A program made the translations under genes and the position numbers. A stretch of DNA of 64,000 bases. Source: Apostichopus japonicus (Eukaryota; Echinodermata; Holothuroidea; Aspidochirotida; Stichopodidae). Location of the stretch: contig NC_092577.1 of assembly GCF_037975245.1 (NCBI RefSeq), forward strand, positions 6,107,001-6,171,000, in the 5' to 3' direction. The notes beneath the pieces were generated by a model that searched no databases, was not told the DNA's origin, and saw only the letters and a list, made by a program, of their open reading frames with translations. The first letter of the stretch is position 1. Every line of letters starts with the position of its first letter. This document shows positions 52,662 through 63,893 of this stretch, piece after piece.

Positions 52662-53600
52662 ATAATATAAGTTTAACCATTGAAAAACACACTGCAAATT
52701 CTTCTTCTTTCAGTAGGTGCCAGTGGCGGAGCTAGGGGTATTGGTCAGGGGGGAGAGAATGGTCTATAGGGGCGCTTTCGACACTATCTAAGCGGAGCGC
52801 CATCACAGGTTGGCGCGGAGCATACAGAATTTTGTTGAGTAAATTTACTCCTAGATCGCCGGAAATGACCCTTTCCAGGCCTTGCTAATTTGCAGATAAA
52901 CGAAAGAATAATTAGGTGTCATCGCCATTTGTCAGAAAATTGCACCAACAAAATGTGACAAATGTCAATAGGTATTTCAGAGCGCAATAAAAAAGTCAAT
53001 AATCGCGAATAAGTAGAAAGTCTTAAAAAGCTGAAAGGGCGCCAGCAGTCCATTTCAGTCCGCCAGGGGGGCATCCGCCCCCTCTGACTGTATGGACGCT
53101 CCGCTACTGGTAGGTGCCCGAAAAATTCTCAGCATATTGCCGAATTTTCACCCCCCAAAAATTGAAAAAACACATTGCAAATTATTCTTCTTTCAGTAGG
53201 TGCTCGAAAAATTCTCAGCATATTGCCCGAATTTTTACCCCAAAACATTTGAAAAACACTTGCAAATTATTCTTCTTTCAGTAGGTGCGCGAAAAATTCT
53301 CAGCATATTGCCCGAATTTTCATCACAAAATTGAAAAACACATTGCAAAGTATTATTCTTTCAGTATATGCCCGAAAAATTCTCAGCATATTGCCGAATT
53401 TTCACCCCAAAAAAATTGAAAAACACATTGCAAATTATTATTCCTTCACTAGATGCCCGAAAAATTCTCAGCATATTGCCGAATTTTCACCCCCCAAAAA
53501 TTGAAAAACACACTGCATATTATTCTTCTTCCAGTAGGTGCCCGAAAAATTCTCAGCATATTGCCCGAATTTTCACCCAAAAAATCGGTTGGGCGGCTGC
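52662..53600. repeat. 85-bp tandem array split by a MITE
   Basis: A partial unit (52662-52720) and six further units (53110-53600) of about 85 bases, with CGAAAAATTCTCAGCATATTG at about 53119, 53205, 53290, 53373, 53458 and 53543. Each unit has TTCTTCTTTCAGTAGGTGC and an AAATTGAAAAACACA block. The MITE 52721-53109 interrupts the array. Each unit contains a good splice-acceptor lookalike (TTCTTCTTTCAG). Frames through the array are by-products. Confidence 0.85.
52721..53109. mobile_element. hAT-type MITE, copy 3, perfect TSD
   Basis: A 389-bp element running from CAGTGGCGGAGCTAGG to CGCTCCGCTACTG. The ends form an inverted repeat, CAGTGGCGGAGC against CAGTAGCGGAGC. The flanking 8-bp duplication gtaggtgc is exact (52713-52720 and 53110-53117), and both copies belong to the 85-bp unit it entered. 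Interior blocks ACTATCTAAGCGGAGCGCC and TAGATCGCCGGAAATG match the other family members. No transposase. Confidence 0.9.
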
Positions 53601-56079
53601 AGCCCCCCAGCCCCACGCCTCCTACGCCTATATTCTTCATGTCTTCGTTAGGTTAACCCTAACCCTAACTTATTTTTGGTTACATATGTATGGATATATA
53701 CATACTCTATTTTAATACTCTATCTATTGAGTTAAGGTGATTGTCTGATATTGATTATATACATGTATAATGTACCAGATACGTTATCTAATCTGCTTCC
53801 CTCTGATTGGCTATCCGTTCCTGTTAATTAGTTAGATTACATAGCATGTCTCTGTTGCACAATGACCTTACTGAAGATTATTTACACTATTTACATAGTA
53901 ACAGCAACAAGTATCATTGTGAACTTTGTTCTGCCAATTACGTCGCCTGCAACTCTTCTGTACAAGCATATAGTAATATTGACCAAATTCAGAGCACGAA
54001 CATGAAGCTTGCAGTGATGTGTCTGTGTCTGGAGGGGGATGGTCGGGGTAGATATTAACGATATTATTTATAATAATTAAAGTACCCCGCAAAAGTGCAC
54101 TTCTTTGTAAAACGAAATGATCTTTTCTAATAAAAATGACCTCTTATAATTGTGTAACTTTGTAAAAAGGACTTTTTTTTAAATTATGATGTACCATATT
54201 GTTGAATACATTAATTCAACACAATTAGAATGTTGTCTTTTGTTAAAACAGAATATTCAATGTTGTATTTTGTGGTACGGCATGCACAGAAAATATTTTT
54301 GTGGTACGGCATGCACAGAAAATATTTTTGCCTGAAAGTGTATATGTAACTTGGTGGTCTTTCCCATCAAACCCCTCTGCCCATTAAAGTTCGTCCCCCG
54401 ACTACCCCCACCCCCTACACTGCTCAGGATTTAAAACTCTTCCGCCGTCCATGCTAGAATGAGATAATGGAATGGACAAACGAAAAACTTTCTAAACTAG
54501 GCAGAGATTGTTTAGTTTTATTAGAAAAGAACAAAACAGAATTTCATTCAAATAAATTCGACAATGCAAAATATTTATCAGATTATTCAATTTTATTATA
54601 TTATTTAATATTTATCACATTAATCAATATTTATCAGATTATTCAGAACTCTCATAACTAAGGTTGGTGTTTGATCTGTCTGGTTTTAATTTTCACCCTT
54701 TGTAAGAATGAGATGGTCAAGCGCCCTCCAAAGTAAAAGTTATTCGTCCGCGAGTTGGTTGTCGCTTATACACCGAATATGACATACGCCCTCAAATAGG
54801 TTGACAGCAGCACACGATTAGGTTGGTTATGATAAAGTGATGGTTATTGATAGAATAAATAAAGCATTTTTAAGGATCAAGTTGCTGAAACATTTTCAGA
54901 TTAAATAGATATGTTGATTGTTATTGTCTCGCAAGGAATGTAAACTGAAGTTCTACACGCCATGTAGTGAACTCACAGAATAAATTCATTTAATATTTCA
55001 TCGAGTCATTTTGGTTTCAATGAGGCTCTCCAGCGTCCTATCCGAGGGTGCTGTCATGTATATCCTAACAGAGTTTAAACTGTCGGTCCTAACATGCGTT
55101 ATCTGTACAGTGTACAAAACTATGCTATAAAATAACACGATGTCGTAAATGCACAACACTCACACGCAGGGTGAATTTTTATGCTGACGCAGAGGCGAAG
55201 AAAAGATATGTGAATGATTTTGATCATTGTCTTCTCCTGTATAACATCATTTTGCAACTAAGCACCTGTAATGAGGTAGAAGTTTTAAATGCGAGGGGGT
55301 ACTTCCTCTACGTAAGGCCCCTTTCCCAAGGCGACACATTCACTAAGATAATTAAAGTGTTAACTGGTGTCACCAAGCCCAAACAAACATGGAAACCAGG
55401 GCCATATACCGTGTTTACTGATCACTTTGAGCCTCGTTGCTGTGAATGCGTGAGCTGACTCTCTGGAATCTGGAATCAAATAATGATGATCTGTTCTCTC
55501 CTAAAGCTGGTTTGTGTATATGCCACTGTAAGATTTATATTTAACAATAACAGCAGGTTTAATGCTCGTAACCGCACTCATTAGATTAATCTCGTCGGAA
55601 GAAAAATTCACCACCAACAACAAAAAACTACGATTTAAGTGGCCACGGAAGTATTTCCGAAAGAACTTCCTCGAAGAGACTGATCTAAAGGGATAATGTC
55701 GAGCGCCCTCTAAAATCAAGATTTACAGCAGAAACTAGAAACTTGAAACATTTCTGATTAGTCACAACGTACTTCCAACTTTAAATTATTATTTCATGTA
55801 TCATATTCCTTTTATTCCACTTCTATTTGTCCATAACTTGTGTTCATGCTGTGATCAACTATTTGCCATGTCGATGAAACACAGTTTTGTGTCAATTCGT
55901 TTACGCTATAGTTTGATTTAAACTACACGTTGTCACCTATCTTCAATTGAGTCGCTTAGTAACTAGCGTAGAGGGAAATATTATATTTTAAAAGAAAATG
56001 CTGATATTGATATTAGCGCGATATATTTGTAGTTAACACAAACATTATATTTATTTGGGACATGTCAAGTAAGTTATTT
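53601..56079. other. Non-coding, about 2.5 kb
   Basis: No supported gene. The frames 54467-54661 and 55171-55458 on the plus strand lack splice context. A 28-base direct repeat (GTGGTACGGCATGCACAGAA and flanks) lies near 54271-54327. Confidence 0.4.
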
Positions 56080-56313
56080 CTAGTACTGCAAAAGCGTTGC
56101 TGCTACGCAGAAAGATATCGAGCGCAGAAGCGCTATAAGAAAACTTTGGTAATAATGTATGAGTGACGTTGCTCGTGTCAATATGTGACAATAAATCGCT
56201 GTATGAAAAACATAGGGTAGTAATATGATATCAGCTAGACCCTCTTCTAGATCTGTGAAGCACATCAGTCCAGTTCCAGTCTCCAAAACTATTTGCTCTT
56301 TTTTCTCGTTATT
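56080..56313 (-). CDS. Possible terminal exon of the 60.6-62.4 kb gene
   Basis: On the minus strand, after ATGCTGTTCAG, an open phase-0 segment reads NNEKKEQIVLETGTGLMCFT then DLEEGLADIILLPY, and continues to a TAG at 56080-56082. Phase 0 is the phase in which the exon at 60629-60676 ends, and the first third looks protein-like. The acceptor has a weak pyrimidine tract, and the later residues are less convincing, so an unseen donor is possible. Confidence 0.3.
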   Translation of the reverse strand, partial: NNEKKEQIVLETGTGLMCFTDLEEGLADIILLPYVFHTAIYCHILTRATSLIHYYQSFLIALLRSISFCVAATLLQY

Positions 56314-59300
56314 CTGAACAGCATTTTAATGAACGGAAGCCTGTCAATAGTTTAAAGTCAATAAATGATTTCAAAAGTACCCAGAGCCTGTCAAGACAGT
56401 AATAATGGACTAAATAGACAATATAATGTGTCTAATAGGAGATTGATGTTAGGGTAACAGAGTAATGCAAAATGGACATGGGTGACCATTATTCGACTTT
56501 GTTAGCATGTTTAGAGCCAATATTGATCGCTTTTATGGTAATTTCAAGTGATATGTGTGAAGGATAGCTTTAAGGTAAAGCAATTTGTCTTGCATCGTCT
56601 GCTGTCAATTGGCCCGGGTGAATTCAGGATTTGGAAAAGGCTCCCCAGAAAAGTAACATTTTAGACGTGAAATGTGGTATTCTGAGGCATAGTTATTTGA
56701 ATATAAAATGAGGTGTATAATTTGGTTTACACGTGGAAGGTCTTACAAATACTTATTTGTAACCCCCTCCCCCTTCCGGATCCGTGCCTTGTACCAATTT
56801 ACGGTTTTTCCATAAAATAAACGTACCGAGGGTGACTTGTTTGATCAATGTCTCAGGTAAATATTATCAGCCACTATATCAAATCTGCTTGCCGCTGATT
56901 GGTTAATCTTTTACAGCTGACTACTTTATAACCTAGTCACCATATCTTCTTCTCTTATATTAAGCAATAAAGATATATTTACTCAATGTCAACAACAAGT
57001 TTTGTGAACTTTGTGCTGACATTTACTTACCAACAACACTTACCAGGGTATTGGACTAGACTTCAGTCTGTTGATATATGACACTCCAAAGGAGAGTGGT
57101 TTTATTGACAAATTGATAACATAAGTTTATTATTCATTCAATATTTACATAATCAGCAGAGGTCCCGTTACATAGTATGCTAAATTGAGGGCGCTTTGTA
57201 TAAAATGTTTATGGTTCATGATATAGTGTTTGTAGGATCATTCAAGTTTATCAGAAGAGAGCCAAAAAAAGAAGAATTAATTGTAGTAAAATAGTAAATC
57301 AGTAATAGAGCTACCTGCAATTGTAAATCGACCTAACACAGTAACGCATATATAACTCAAGCGTTCCATCCGAATAAATTTGATTTAACAAGACCTGTAA
57401 CAGTACGTATGGTTCATGTAGTTCACAGTCCTACTATGGATAAATAGAAACATGTAAATACTGTTAAGAAAAAACTCAAGGTGCAGGCGAGCCTGCGAGG
57501 ACATTTCCAATATGTACATTACTTGCGAAAGATCACGTGATGTGCGTTATTTTTGTTTCTGCAGACGATGCAGATGATGAAAAACCGTATTTTTATTCGT
57601 TGATCGGAACCGACCAATTCGAAGATGTGAAATTGAAGGCAACATTTAAATAGTAACAATTATGAGTTCTTACTTCACCATAATATAACGATAGTGGATA
57701 TGATAGAAAATAGAAAGATAAAAATATATCAGAAAGAAACAAAAACAGTACGAAACATGCACTCTTGCACCTTCATCAGACGAATCAGGTGTTTTGAAAA
57801 CATCTTTGTTTTATATTATTCATCCATTCAATGAATCATTAAGCACTATACTGTCATGTATAATTACGTTATGTATGTATAGGGAACATTTAAGTAGCTA
57901 CAACATTAATGATATTAATAGGAAATCAACATTGTTGACTGGACTTTGAATCTTATTTTACCATCCAGTCATTTCAATGATGCTTTCATCAAATTCCAGC
58001 TTTAGATTTGACTGTACAGACCACTTCAAATTAAAATAGGCTAAGACTCATTAGTTTTTTATTGTAAAATACCTCAAACATCACATATGATAGCAGGGAA
58101 TGGATGGTTGTGTTCCCAAGCAGAGTCTGTGACTATACAAACAAACTGAAACAATGACGTAACAAGCATGTTCATTGATTACAGAAGGAAAGGGAAATGG
58201 AAGTGGCCAATGGTTAATTTGAAATTATTATTTTCTCTTAATTTACAATTTGTTTTTAATTAGTTGGCTAACTTCTTGTGTGTTGTTTCTTTGTTAATAT
58301 GGCGTTATTCGGTAGTCTTACGCGGTGTTCTTTAGAAAAAGACGTTCCTTGTGAAATTCATATATTTGAATTTTCTTCCAAACAACTAAAATAACGTTAG
58401 ATAAATTGCATGAAGAGACAAAACAATATTAACCGTATTTGAACATCCAATATAACAGAGGTGTTATAGTTTGGTGGTCGTCATTGCAAAACAATATATA
58501 GTTTATATAAGTATATAATTATTATAATTATCTAATAATATAATATTACATAATTATATATTATAATATAATTATACAATATTATATAATAATAACTATA
58601 TAATTATATTAGTATATATTATATGATTATAGTTATATAATTATTATTATATAACTATATAATTATATAATTGTTTTAAGCAAGAAATAGCATAACATAA
58701 AGTGAATTACTAGAAATATCTTGAAAGTATCTATGTCAATAACAATAGATTGAAATTCATGAAATCGACTAAGAGCGAAATAATTTGATTCTTTCACTGG
58801 TCGTAACTAATTATTGCCTTAAATGTTATAAATTATCTAGTCCTTCCCCTACAACTCCTCATACCCAAATATACTTGAGTACATTCAGACATATGAAATG
58901 AAAGGAGTGCTTGTATTTATAAATAACCACTGTCCCACATTGTAAAATTAGGAAATGTTCAACATTTAACTATTATCCAAAGTTCATTTTAACAAAAGGG
59001 CAATGCCACTAAGAGAAATTATTACTTTTATACTGTGCATTTTTAAGCAATGCATTGAAATCTTTCTGACGTCATCACATTGATTTAAAGTTGACCGTAG
59101 GGTGACGAAACAACCTCAAAATCTCAATACAGGAGTTACGTAGTTGATATTAGACGTTTATATCACTGAAGCTGGAAACCTATGAATAGAGAAATAAAAT
59201 AATTTATTGCATGACAGTATAGTAGGAGAGTGTTCGTGTCAGTGGTTAACGTTGATGTAATTCACATTTAAATAAATTTGAACCAGAATTAGAGACACTT

Positions 59301-59714
59301 CTTCTAAGCTTTAAACCAACTTTTCTTCTGCTATAAAGTCTGCAAGCGTAAGTAATTATGAAATCTACAGCGTACAAGTATTACCTTAACTTACATGCAA
59401 AATAACCAACATGTGATCGTTGAAAAAAAAATTCCAATATAAGGTGCCTGGGGTTCTTACCCATATACTTTTTGTTTACCTCAAAAGGTCCATATTGAGG
59501 CAAATGAGATTTTATAGGAAGTCATTTAGTAAAGTCTAAACGCAATCACTTATTTATCGATTGAAAAAAAAAGGGGAAGACGCCCTCTCCTGAGTCGGCA
59601 CCTGATATCGCAGTCAATGATTCGAAGTTACAAATATTTGATAATGTGACCTCCAAGCGTTGACTAAGCACATCAATTACAGAACGTATGACGGTAACGT
59701 TCATTCAGTAAATG
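56314..59714. other. Mostly non-coding, about 3.4 kb
   Basis: A lone plus-strand segment at 57563-57652, after GTTATTTTTGTTTCTGCAG, reads DADDEKPYFYSLIGTDQFED then VKLKATFK and a TAG. It could be a last exon of an unseen plus-strand gene, but no partner was found. Otherwise nothing is supported apart from the AT-rich block at 58500-58680. Confidence 0.3.
58500..58680. repeat. AT-rich low-complexity block
   Basis: About 180 bases almost entirely A and T, with irregular repeats of TATAATTATTATATAA. Confidence 0.8.
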
Positions 59715-60470
59715 TGTAAGTGGGGTCAGAGACAGGGTCCTTGAATTGGTATGTGATGAGGTCAGTAACAGTGTTAGTGAATATGTCAGTGATGGCGTCA
59801 GTGACAGGGTTAGTGGATTGGTATGTGATGGGGTCAGCGACAGGGTAAGTGATGGATTCAGGATAGGGTTAATAAATAGGTAAGTGATAGGGTCAGGATA
59901 GGGTTAGTGAATAGGTAAGTGATGATGTCAGTGACAGGGTTAGTGAAAATTTAAGTGATGGGGTCAATGACAGGGTAAGTGAATTGTTAAGTGATGAAGC
60001 CAGTGACAGGGATAGTGAATAGGTAGGTGATGGGTCAGTGACAGGGTGAGTGAATAGGTAAGTGATGGAGTCAGTTACAGGGTTAGTAATAGGTAAGAGA
60101 TGGGGTCAGTGACAGGGTTAGTGAATATATAGGTGATAGGGTCAGTGACAGGTTAAGTTAATAGGTAAGTGATGGGGTCAGTGACAGGGTTAGTGAATAT
60201 GTTAGTGATGGGGTCAGTGAAAGGGTTAGTGAATAGGTAAATGATTGGTCAGGTGACATTGTGAGTGAATAGGTTAGGGATTGGTTAAGTGATAGGGTTT
60301 GTTAATTAAAAAGTGACGGAGTCAGTGATATGATTGGTGAATAGGTAAGTGATGGATCAGTGACAGGGTTAGTGAATAGGTATGTGATGGGATAAGTGAT
60401 GGGGTAAGGGACAGTGTTAGTGAATAGGTAATTGATGGGGTCAGCGACAGGGTTAGTGAATAGGTAAGGA
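59715..60470. repeat. 36-bp minisatellite
   Basis: About twenty diverged copies of GGGGTCAGTGACAGGGTTAG followed by TGAATAGGTAAGTGAT, with many indels. On the minus strand this gives a 12-residue periodic frame rich in S, L, T and P, a by-product of the repeat. The array lies in the predicted intron between 60629 and 56313. Most units contain GGTAAGTGAT, which looks like a plus-strand splice donor. Confidence 0.85.
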
Positions 60471-60628
60471 AAATGATAAAGGAGACCTGACAAAGTATCG
60501 CACTATTTTCTGGGTAACTAAAACCTACTAATGAATATTGATTATTACTATAAATTAATCGTAACATCAAATCAAAGCAAAGGCAAAGACACAAAACCAT
60601 TAATCTTAGTCTTGTAATATGAACTTAC

Positions 60629-60676
60629 CACTCTAATGTAGTCTTCTTCAGTGAGATCAGTGTTGTCGATTTTGTG
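60629..60676 (-). CDS. Unknown minus-strand gene, exon 4
   Basis: A 48-base exon, phase 0 to phase 0. The acceptor is TTATTTTTTTTACAG and the donor GTAAGTTC. It encodes HKIDNTDLTEEDYIRV. It follows the exon at 61010-61068 without a phase break. I do not recognise the family. Confidence 0.55.
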
Positions 60677-61009
60677 CTGTAAAAAAAATAATAAAACAAA
60701 TTTAACACTCAGATCACGACAGCGTGGCATAAAGGTACTTCTATCTTCATGCGATAAATTTAAACACTATCTAATATTTTCATTTACATTGTTGCAGCGT
60801 TGATGTCAACCTAAAGTATTGTTTAAAATCTCGAAAAATCAACGCAATATGATTCGGAAAGAAATCCACCAGGGAACTTCTGACAGAAAGAAATTTGACA
60901 TAGTAGAAATAATGATGTAATGTTCTTTTATAAAATGATGAAAAGAATTCATGAATCATAAAGTAAGTCACGTTATTGATATTTTGATATGATTTACACT
61001 GATCCATAC

Positions 61010-61068
61010 CTCCCAAGTACCAGAGTTGAGATTCAAACGATACCAAACTTCTGATGGATACCATAAAA
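61010..61068 (-). CDS. Unknown minus-strand gene, exon 3
   Basis: A 59-base exon, phase 1 to phase 0, with acceptor CCATCTCTTTTCAG and donor GTATGG. With the G from exon 2 it gives VLWYPSEVWYRLNLNSGTWE. The tryptophan/tyrosine-rich composition suggests a folded domain, but no family is recognised. The other two frames are either stopped or less protein-like. Confidence 0.55.
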
Positions 61069-61240
61069 CTGAAAAGAGATGGAAATGTCGTACATTTAGT
61101 AAAATAACTTATTTTTTAAGGACCATCCTTTAGCTCTTCAACACAAACTTTAGTCGTACAACTACAGGTGACGTCATACAAAGCACAATGACGTCACATC
61201 TACTTGTCATAATTTCATCACTAGATACCACAACCATTGG

Positions 61241-61267
<27 letters not shown>
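61241..61267. repeat. TA microsatellite
   Basis: About 13 TA units in the intron between exons 3 and 2 of the unknown gene. Confidence 0.95.
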
Positions 61268-61273
<6 letters not shown>

Positions 61274-61485
61274 TGATCAATTGTTTTACGTATTTCACTC
61301 CGTGTAGATTTCTTAAAGGGTGTTAAATAATTGGAGAGATGCTAGTCATTGTTAATGCAAAGAATACATAACAAATGAAACACTACACGTGTGTTACCAG
61401 TATCAATGTAAAGAGTATTTTAACACTAAGTCTGTTGTTATTATAAAATGAGATAAAGTATTATTTTCATGATTTTATCAATTAC

Positions 61486-61562
61486 CTTCAACATTGTTTT
61501 CATTTAATGACGTCAATAGTGCACGACGATGAAATCCGACGGGTAACAACGAATAGTTAAAT
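61486..61562 (-). CDS. Unknown minus-strand gene, exon 2
   Basis: A 77-base exon, phase 2 to phase 1, with acceptor TCTCCACAG and donor GTAATTG. The A at its start completes the glycine begun by exon 1. It encodes FNYSLLPVGFHRRALLTSLN then ENNVE. The stop-free frame, phase match on both sides and proper splice sites make it a real coding exon in my judgement. Confidence 0.6.
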
Positions 61563-62208
61563 CTGTGGAGAAAACACATCGAAACTATAACAATGATTTA
61601 ACTTTGAATTTCCTGCGATTTAAATTGTTGTTTCTTAACTTGGGATTACCAACAACTACTGCCATTGAATCCAGGGTCTTCGGTACAGGTTTGTACCAGG
61701 GCCCCTGTATACACGAACATTTACAAGATGATACATCAGCCCAGTAGAGTAGGTCCTGACCATGGACGTAGGAACCTAATTTGAATGGGGGGGGGAGGGA
61801 TGGGGTTGTAACGATTTACCTGAAAATGTAATCAATATGGTAGGGCGTACTGGTGAAGCCCCACTTTTGAACTTCGAATTCGTTATAAGGAATGTTTCAT
61901 AACATCGTCTTGGACAGAGAAGAAAAGCATGGAATTCGAACTGTGTAGAAACTCCACAACATTAATGTCAGGTTATAATCAGGTAAGCTTAGAACGTTAG
62001 TCTAAGTAACAGAGGCTGAGTTTTGTACGGAAACAATAATTCTCATCAAAATTATTATTGCAGTTTAGTATTTTTTTGGCAGTGCTTGAAACAATATCAG
62101 CATATTGTCTGAATTCCAGTGAAATGTCTTCTTGTTTTTCTTGAGGGGGGAGGGGGGTACAGTCCCCTCTCCCCGGCTTCTTCGTCTATGATCCTGTCAG
62201 TAACTTAC
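61563..62208 (-). other. Intron 1 of the unknown gene
   Basis: Bounded by GTAAGTTAC and TCTCCACAG on the minus strand. Most of it is a 430-bp MITE (61761-62190) whose outer edge lies about 18 bases from the donor. Confidence 0.5.
61761..62190. mobile_element. hAT-type MITE, copy 4
   Basis: A 430-bp element with diverged inverted ends: CATGGACGTAGGAACC on the left, and the complement of GGCTTCTTCGTCTATG on the right. The flanks gtcctgac (61753-61760) and atcctgtc (62191-62198) agree at six of eight bases. It has G-rich left and G/C-rich right subterminal tracts and no coding sequence. More diverged than the other copies, so older. Confidence 0.6.
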
Positions 62209-62387
62209 CCCTCAAGAGGAGTATGATATTCTTTTAGAGGACTGGGGTATGACCTACCGGAAGTGATGTCATCGCTACCAAAACTAACGAGAGGAGGCGC
62301 ATATGGAGTAGGTATAACATTCGTCGTATTCGTATACATTACAAATGCCCCGAAGTCCATAAATAATGTAATCAGCAATTTTGACAT
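62209..62387 (-). CDS. Unknown minus-strand gene, start exon
   Basis: From ATG 62387 the exon runs 179 bases (59 codons plus 2) to the donor GTAAGTTAC. It begins MSKLLITLFMDFGAFVMYTN and ends PSPLKEYHTPLE plus GG, which joins A of exon 2 to give glycine. A lysine followed by a hydrophobic stretch could act as a signal peptide or membrane anchor, though the aspartate in it weakens this. The next segment is proline-rich (NVIPTPYAPPL). With exons 2-4 it makes a continuous 121-residue peptide. Other start sites upstream, or an acceptor within this segment, are possible. The family is unknown. Confidence 0.5.
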
Positions 62388-62460
62388 AAATACGTCAGTG
62401 AATTGCAATCTGACATTGCACATCTTGTAAAACCTTTTTGTCGTTCCAAAAGACAGGAGT

Positions 62461-63330
62461 CATACAGTGTCTTTCTTGAACAAAATGATTTTGGATAAAA
62501 AGTTATCTACTAGTGGACTTGTGTTGTCCTGTCCTTGTACTCTTACTACTCACTTCCACGGGTGCTTTTATTAATGATGAACTAAGAAAGCTTACTCGAA
62601 GAACCACTTGAAATTAGATACATTTATCTACGGCAGTTCTTTATCCACTACTCCATGTTACATCGGTCTACATACATTTATATGCGGCGTTTCTTTATCC
62701 ACTACTCCATGTTACACCGGTCTACATACATTTATCTGCGGCATTTATTTATCTACTACTCCATGTTACACCGGTCTACATACATGTATCTACGGCATTT
62801 ATTTATCTACTACTCCATGTTACACCGGCTTAGATACATATATCTACGGCATTTCTGTATCTACTACTCCATGTTACACCGGTCTACATACATTTATCTA
62901 CGGTATCTCTTTATCTACTACTCCATGTTACATCGGCCTACATTTATCATGTCATACAGTGTCCTTCTTGAACAAAATGATTTTGGATACAAAGTTATCT
63001 ACTGGTGGACTTGTGTTGTCCTGTCCTTGTACTTTTACTACTCACTTTCACAGGTGCTGTTTTACTGATAAACTGAGAAAGCTTACTCGAAGAACCACTT
63101 GAAATAATACTTATTTATTTACGGCATATCTTTACTCCTCCATGTTACACCGGTTCACATACATGTATCTACGTCATTTCTTTATCTACTACTCCATGTT
63201 ACACCGGTCTACATACATTTATCTACGGCATTTCTTTATCTACTACTCCATGTTACATCGGTCTACATACATTTATCTACGGTATTTATTTACCTACTAC
63301 TCCATGTTACACTCGTCCACTCAGTCTTAT
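62461..63330. repeat. Composite tandem repeat: 150-bp block plus 54-bp units, twice
   Basis: A block of about 150 bases (62461-62614) is followed by about six 54-bp units with ACTCCATGTTACACCGGTC and ACATTTATCTACGGCATTT. The same block recurs at 62953-63105, 492 bases later, followed by about four more 54-bp units. Thus a tandem array has itself been duplicated with its flank. Because 54 is divisible by three, two overlapping frames stay open; I treat them as by-products. Confidence 0.85.
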
Positions 63331-63672
63331 TTAGCCTCAAGAGAAACACTCCAAGAGAGTTCCCTTCGACAGACTTAACATGGCCTGGGTGATCTTACCT
63401 TATAAGTGTTTAGTTAGATAAGCCAACGATAATAAATAGGTTTACTTTATTATATGCTAGCAAATATTAAAGGTCAATTGTGACGAATTGGTAAGATAGG
63501 GAATCACGATCGTGTCTTTCATTTTGGTTGTACAACAGTGAAAGGAACAGAGGGCAGCACAGCTAAATAGCACGTCAAAATGTGACGTCATGTTAATCCA
63601 TGATTCATGGCTAGGCAGTATACGCTAACGATTCACACTAATACTTAATTAAGAGTGTGAGTGACGGGTGCA
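63331..63672. other. Non-coding, nothing recognised
   Basis: No supported gene between the two repeat arrays. Confidence 0.45.
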
Positions 63673-63893
63673 CAGCATGGATTGTTGCTTAATAGTACTG
63701 TTGTCGATGGTCTCTGACATGTAGAAAGATATGTACTTTTACAAACAACATGGTATGTTGTTTAATAGACAGTTGTCGATGGTCTCTGACATGTAGATAG
63801 ATATGTACTTTCACAAACAACATGGTATGTTGCTTAATAGACAGTTGTCGATGGCCTCTGACATGTAGATAGATATGTACTTTTACAAACAAC
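63673..63893. repeat. 72-bp tandem repeat, three copies
   Basis: TTGTCGATGGTCTCTGACAT occurs at 63701 and 63773, and with one change at 63845, exactly 72 bases apart. Each is followed by GTAGATAGATATGTACTTT and ACAAACAACATGG. On the minus strand this gives a 24-residue periodic frame, most likely a by-product. Confidence 0.9.

Noticed and set aside
62608-63378. Overlapping frames of 164, 137 and 78 residues on the plus strand
   Set aside because: Two frames are open at once over a 54-bp repeat, which is what a tandem array divisible by three produces.
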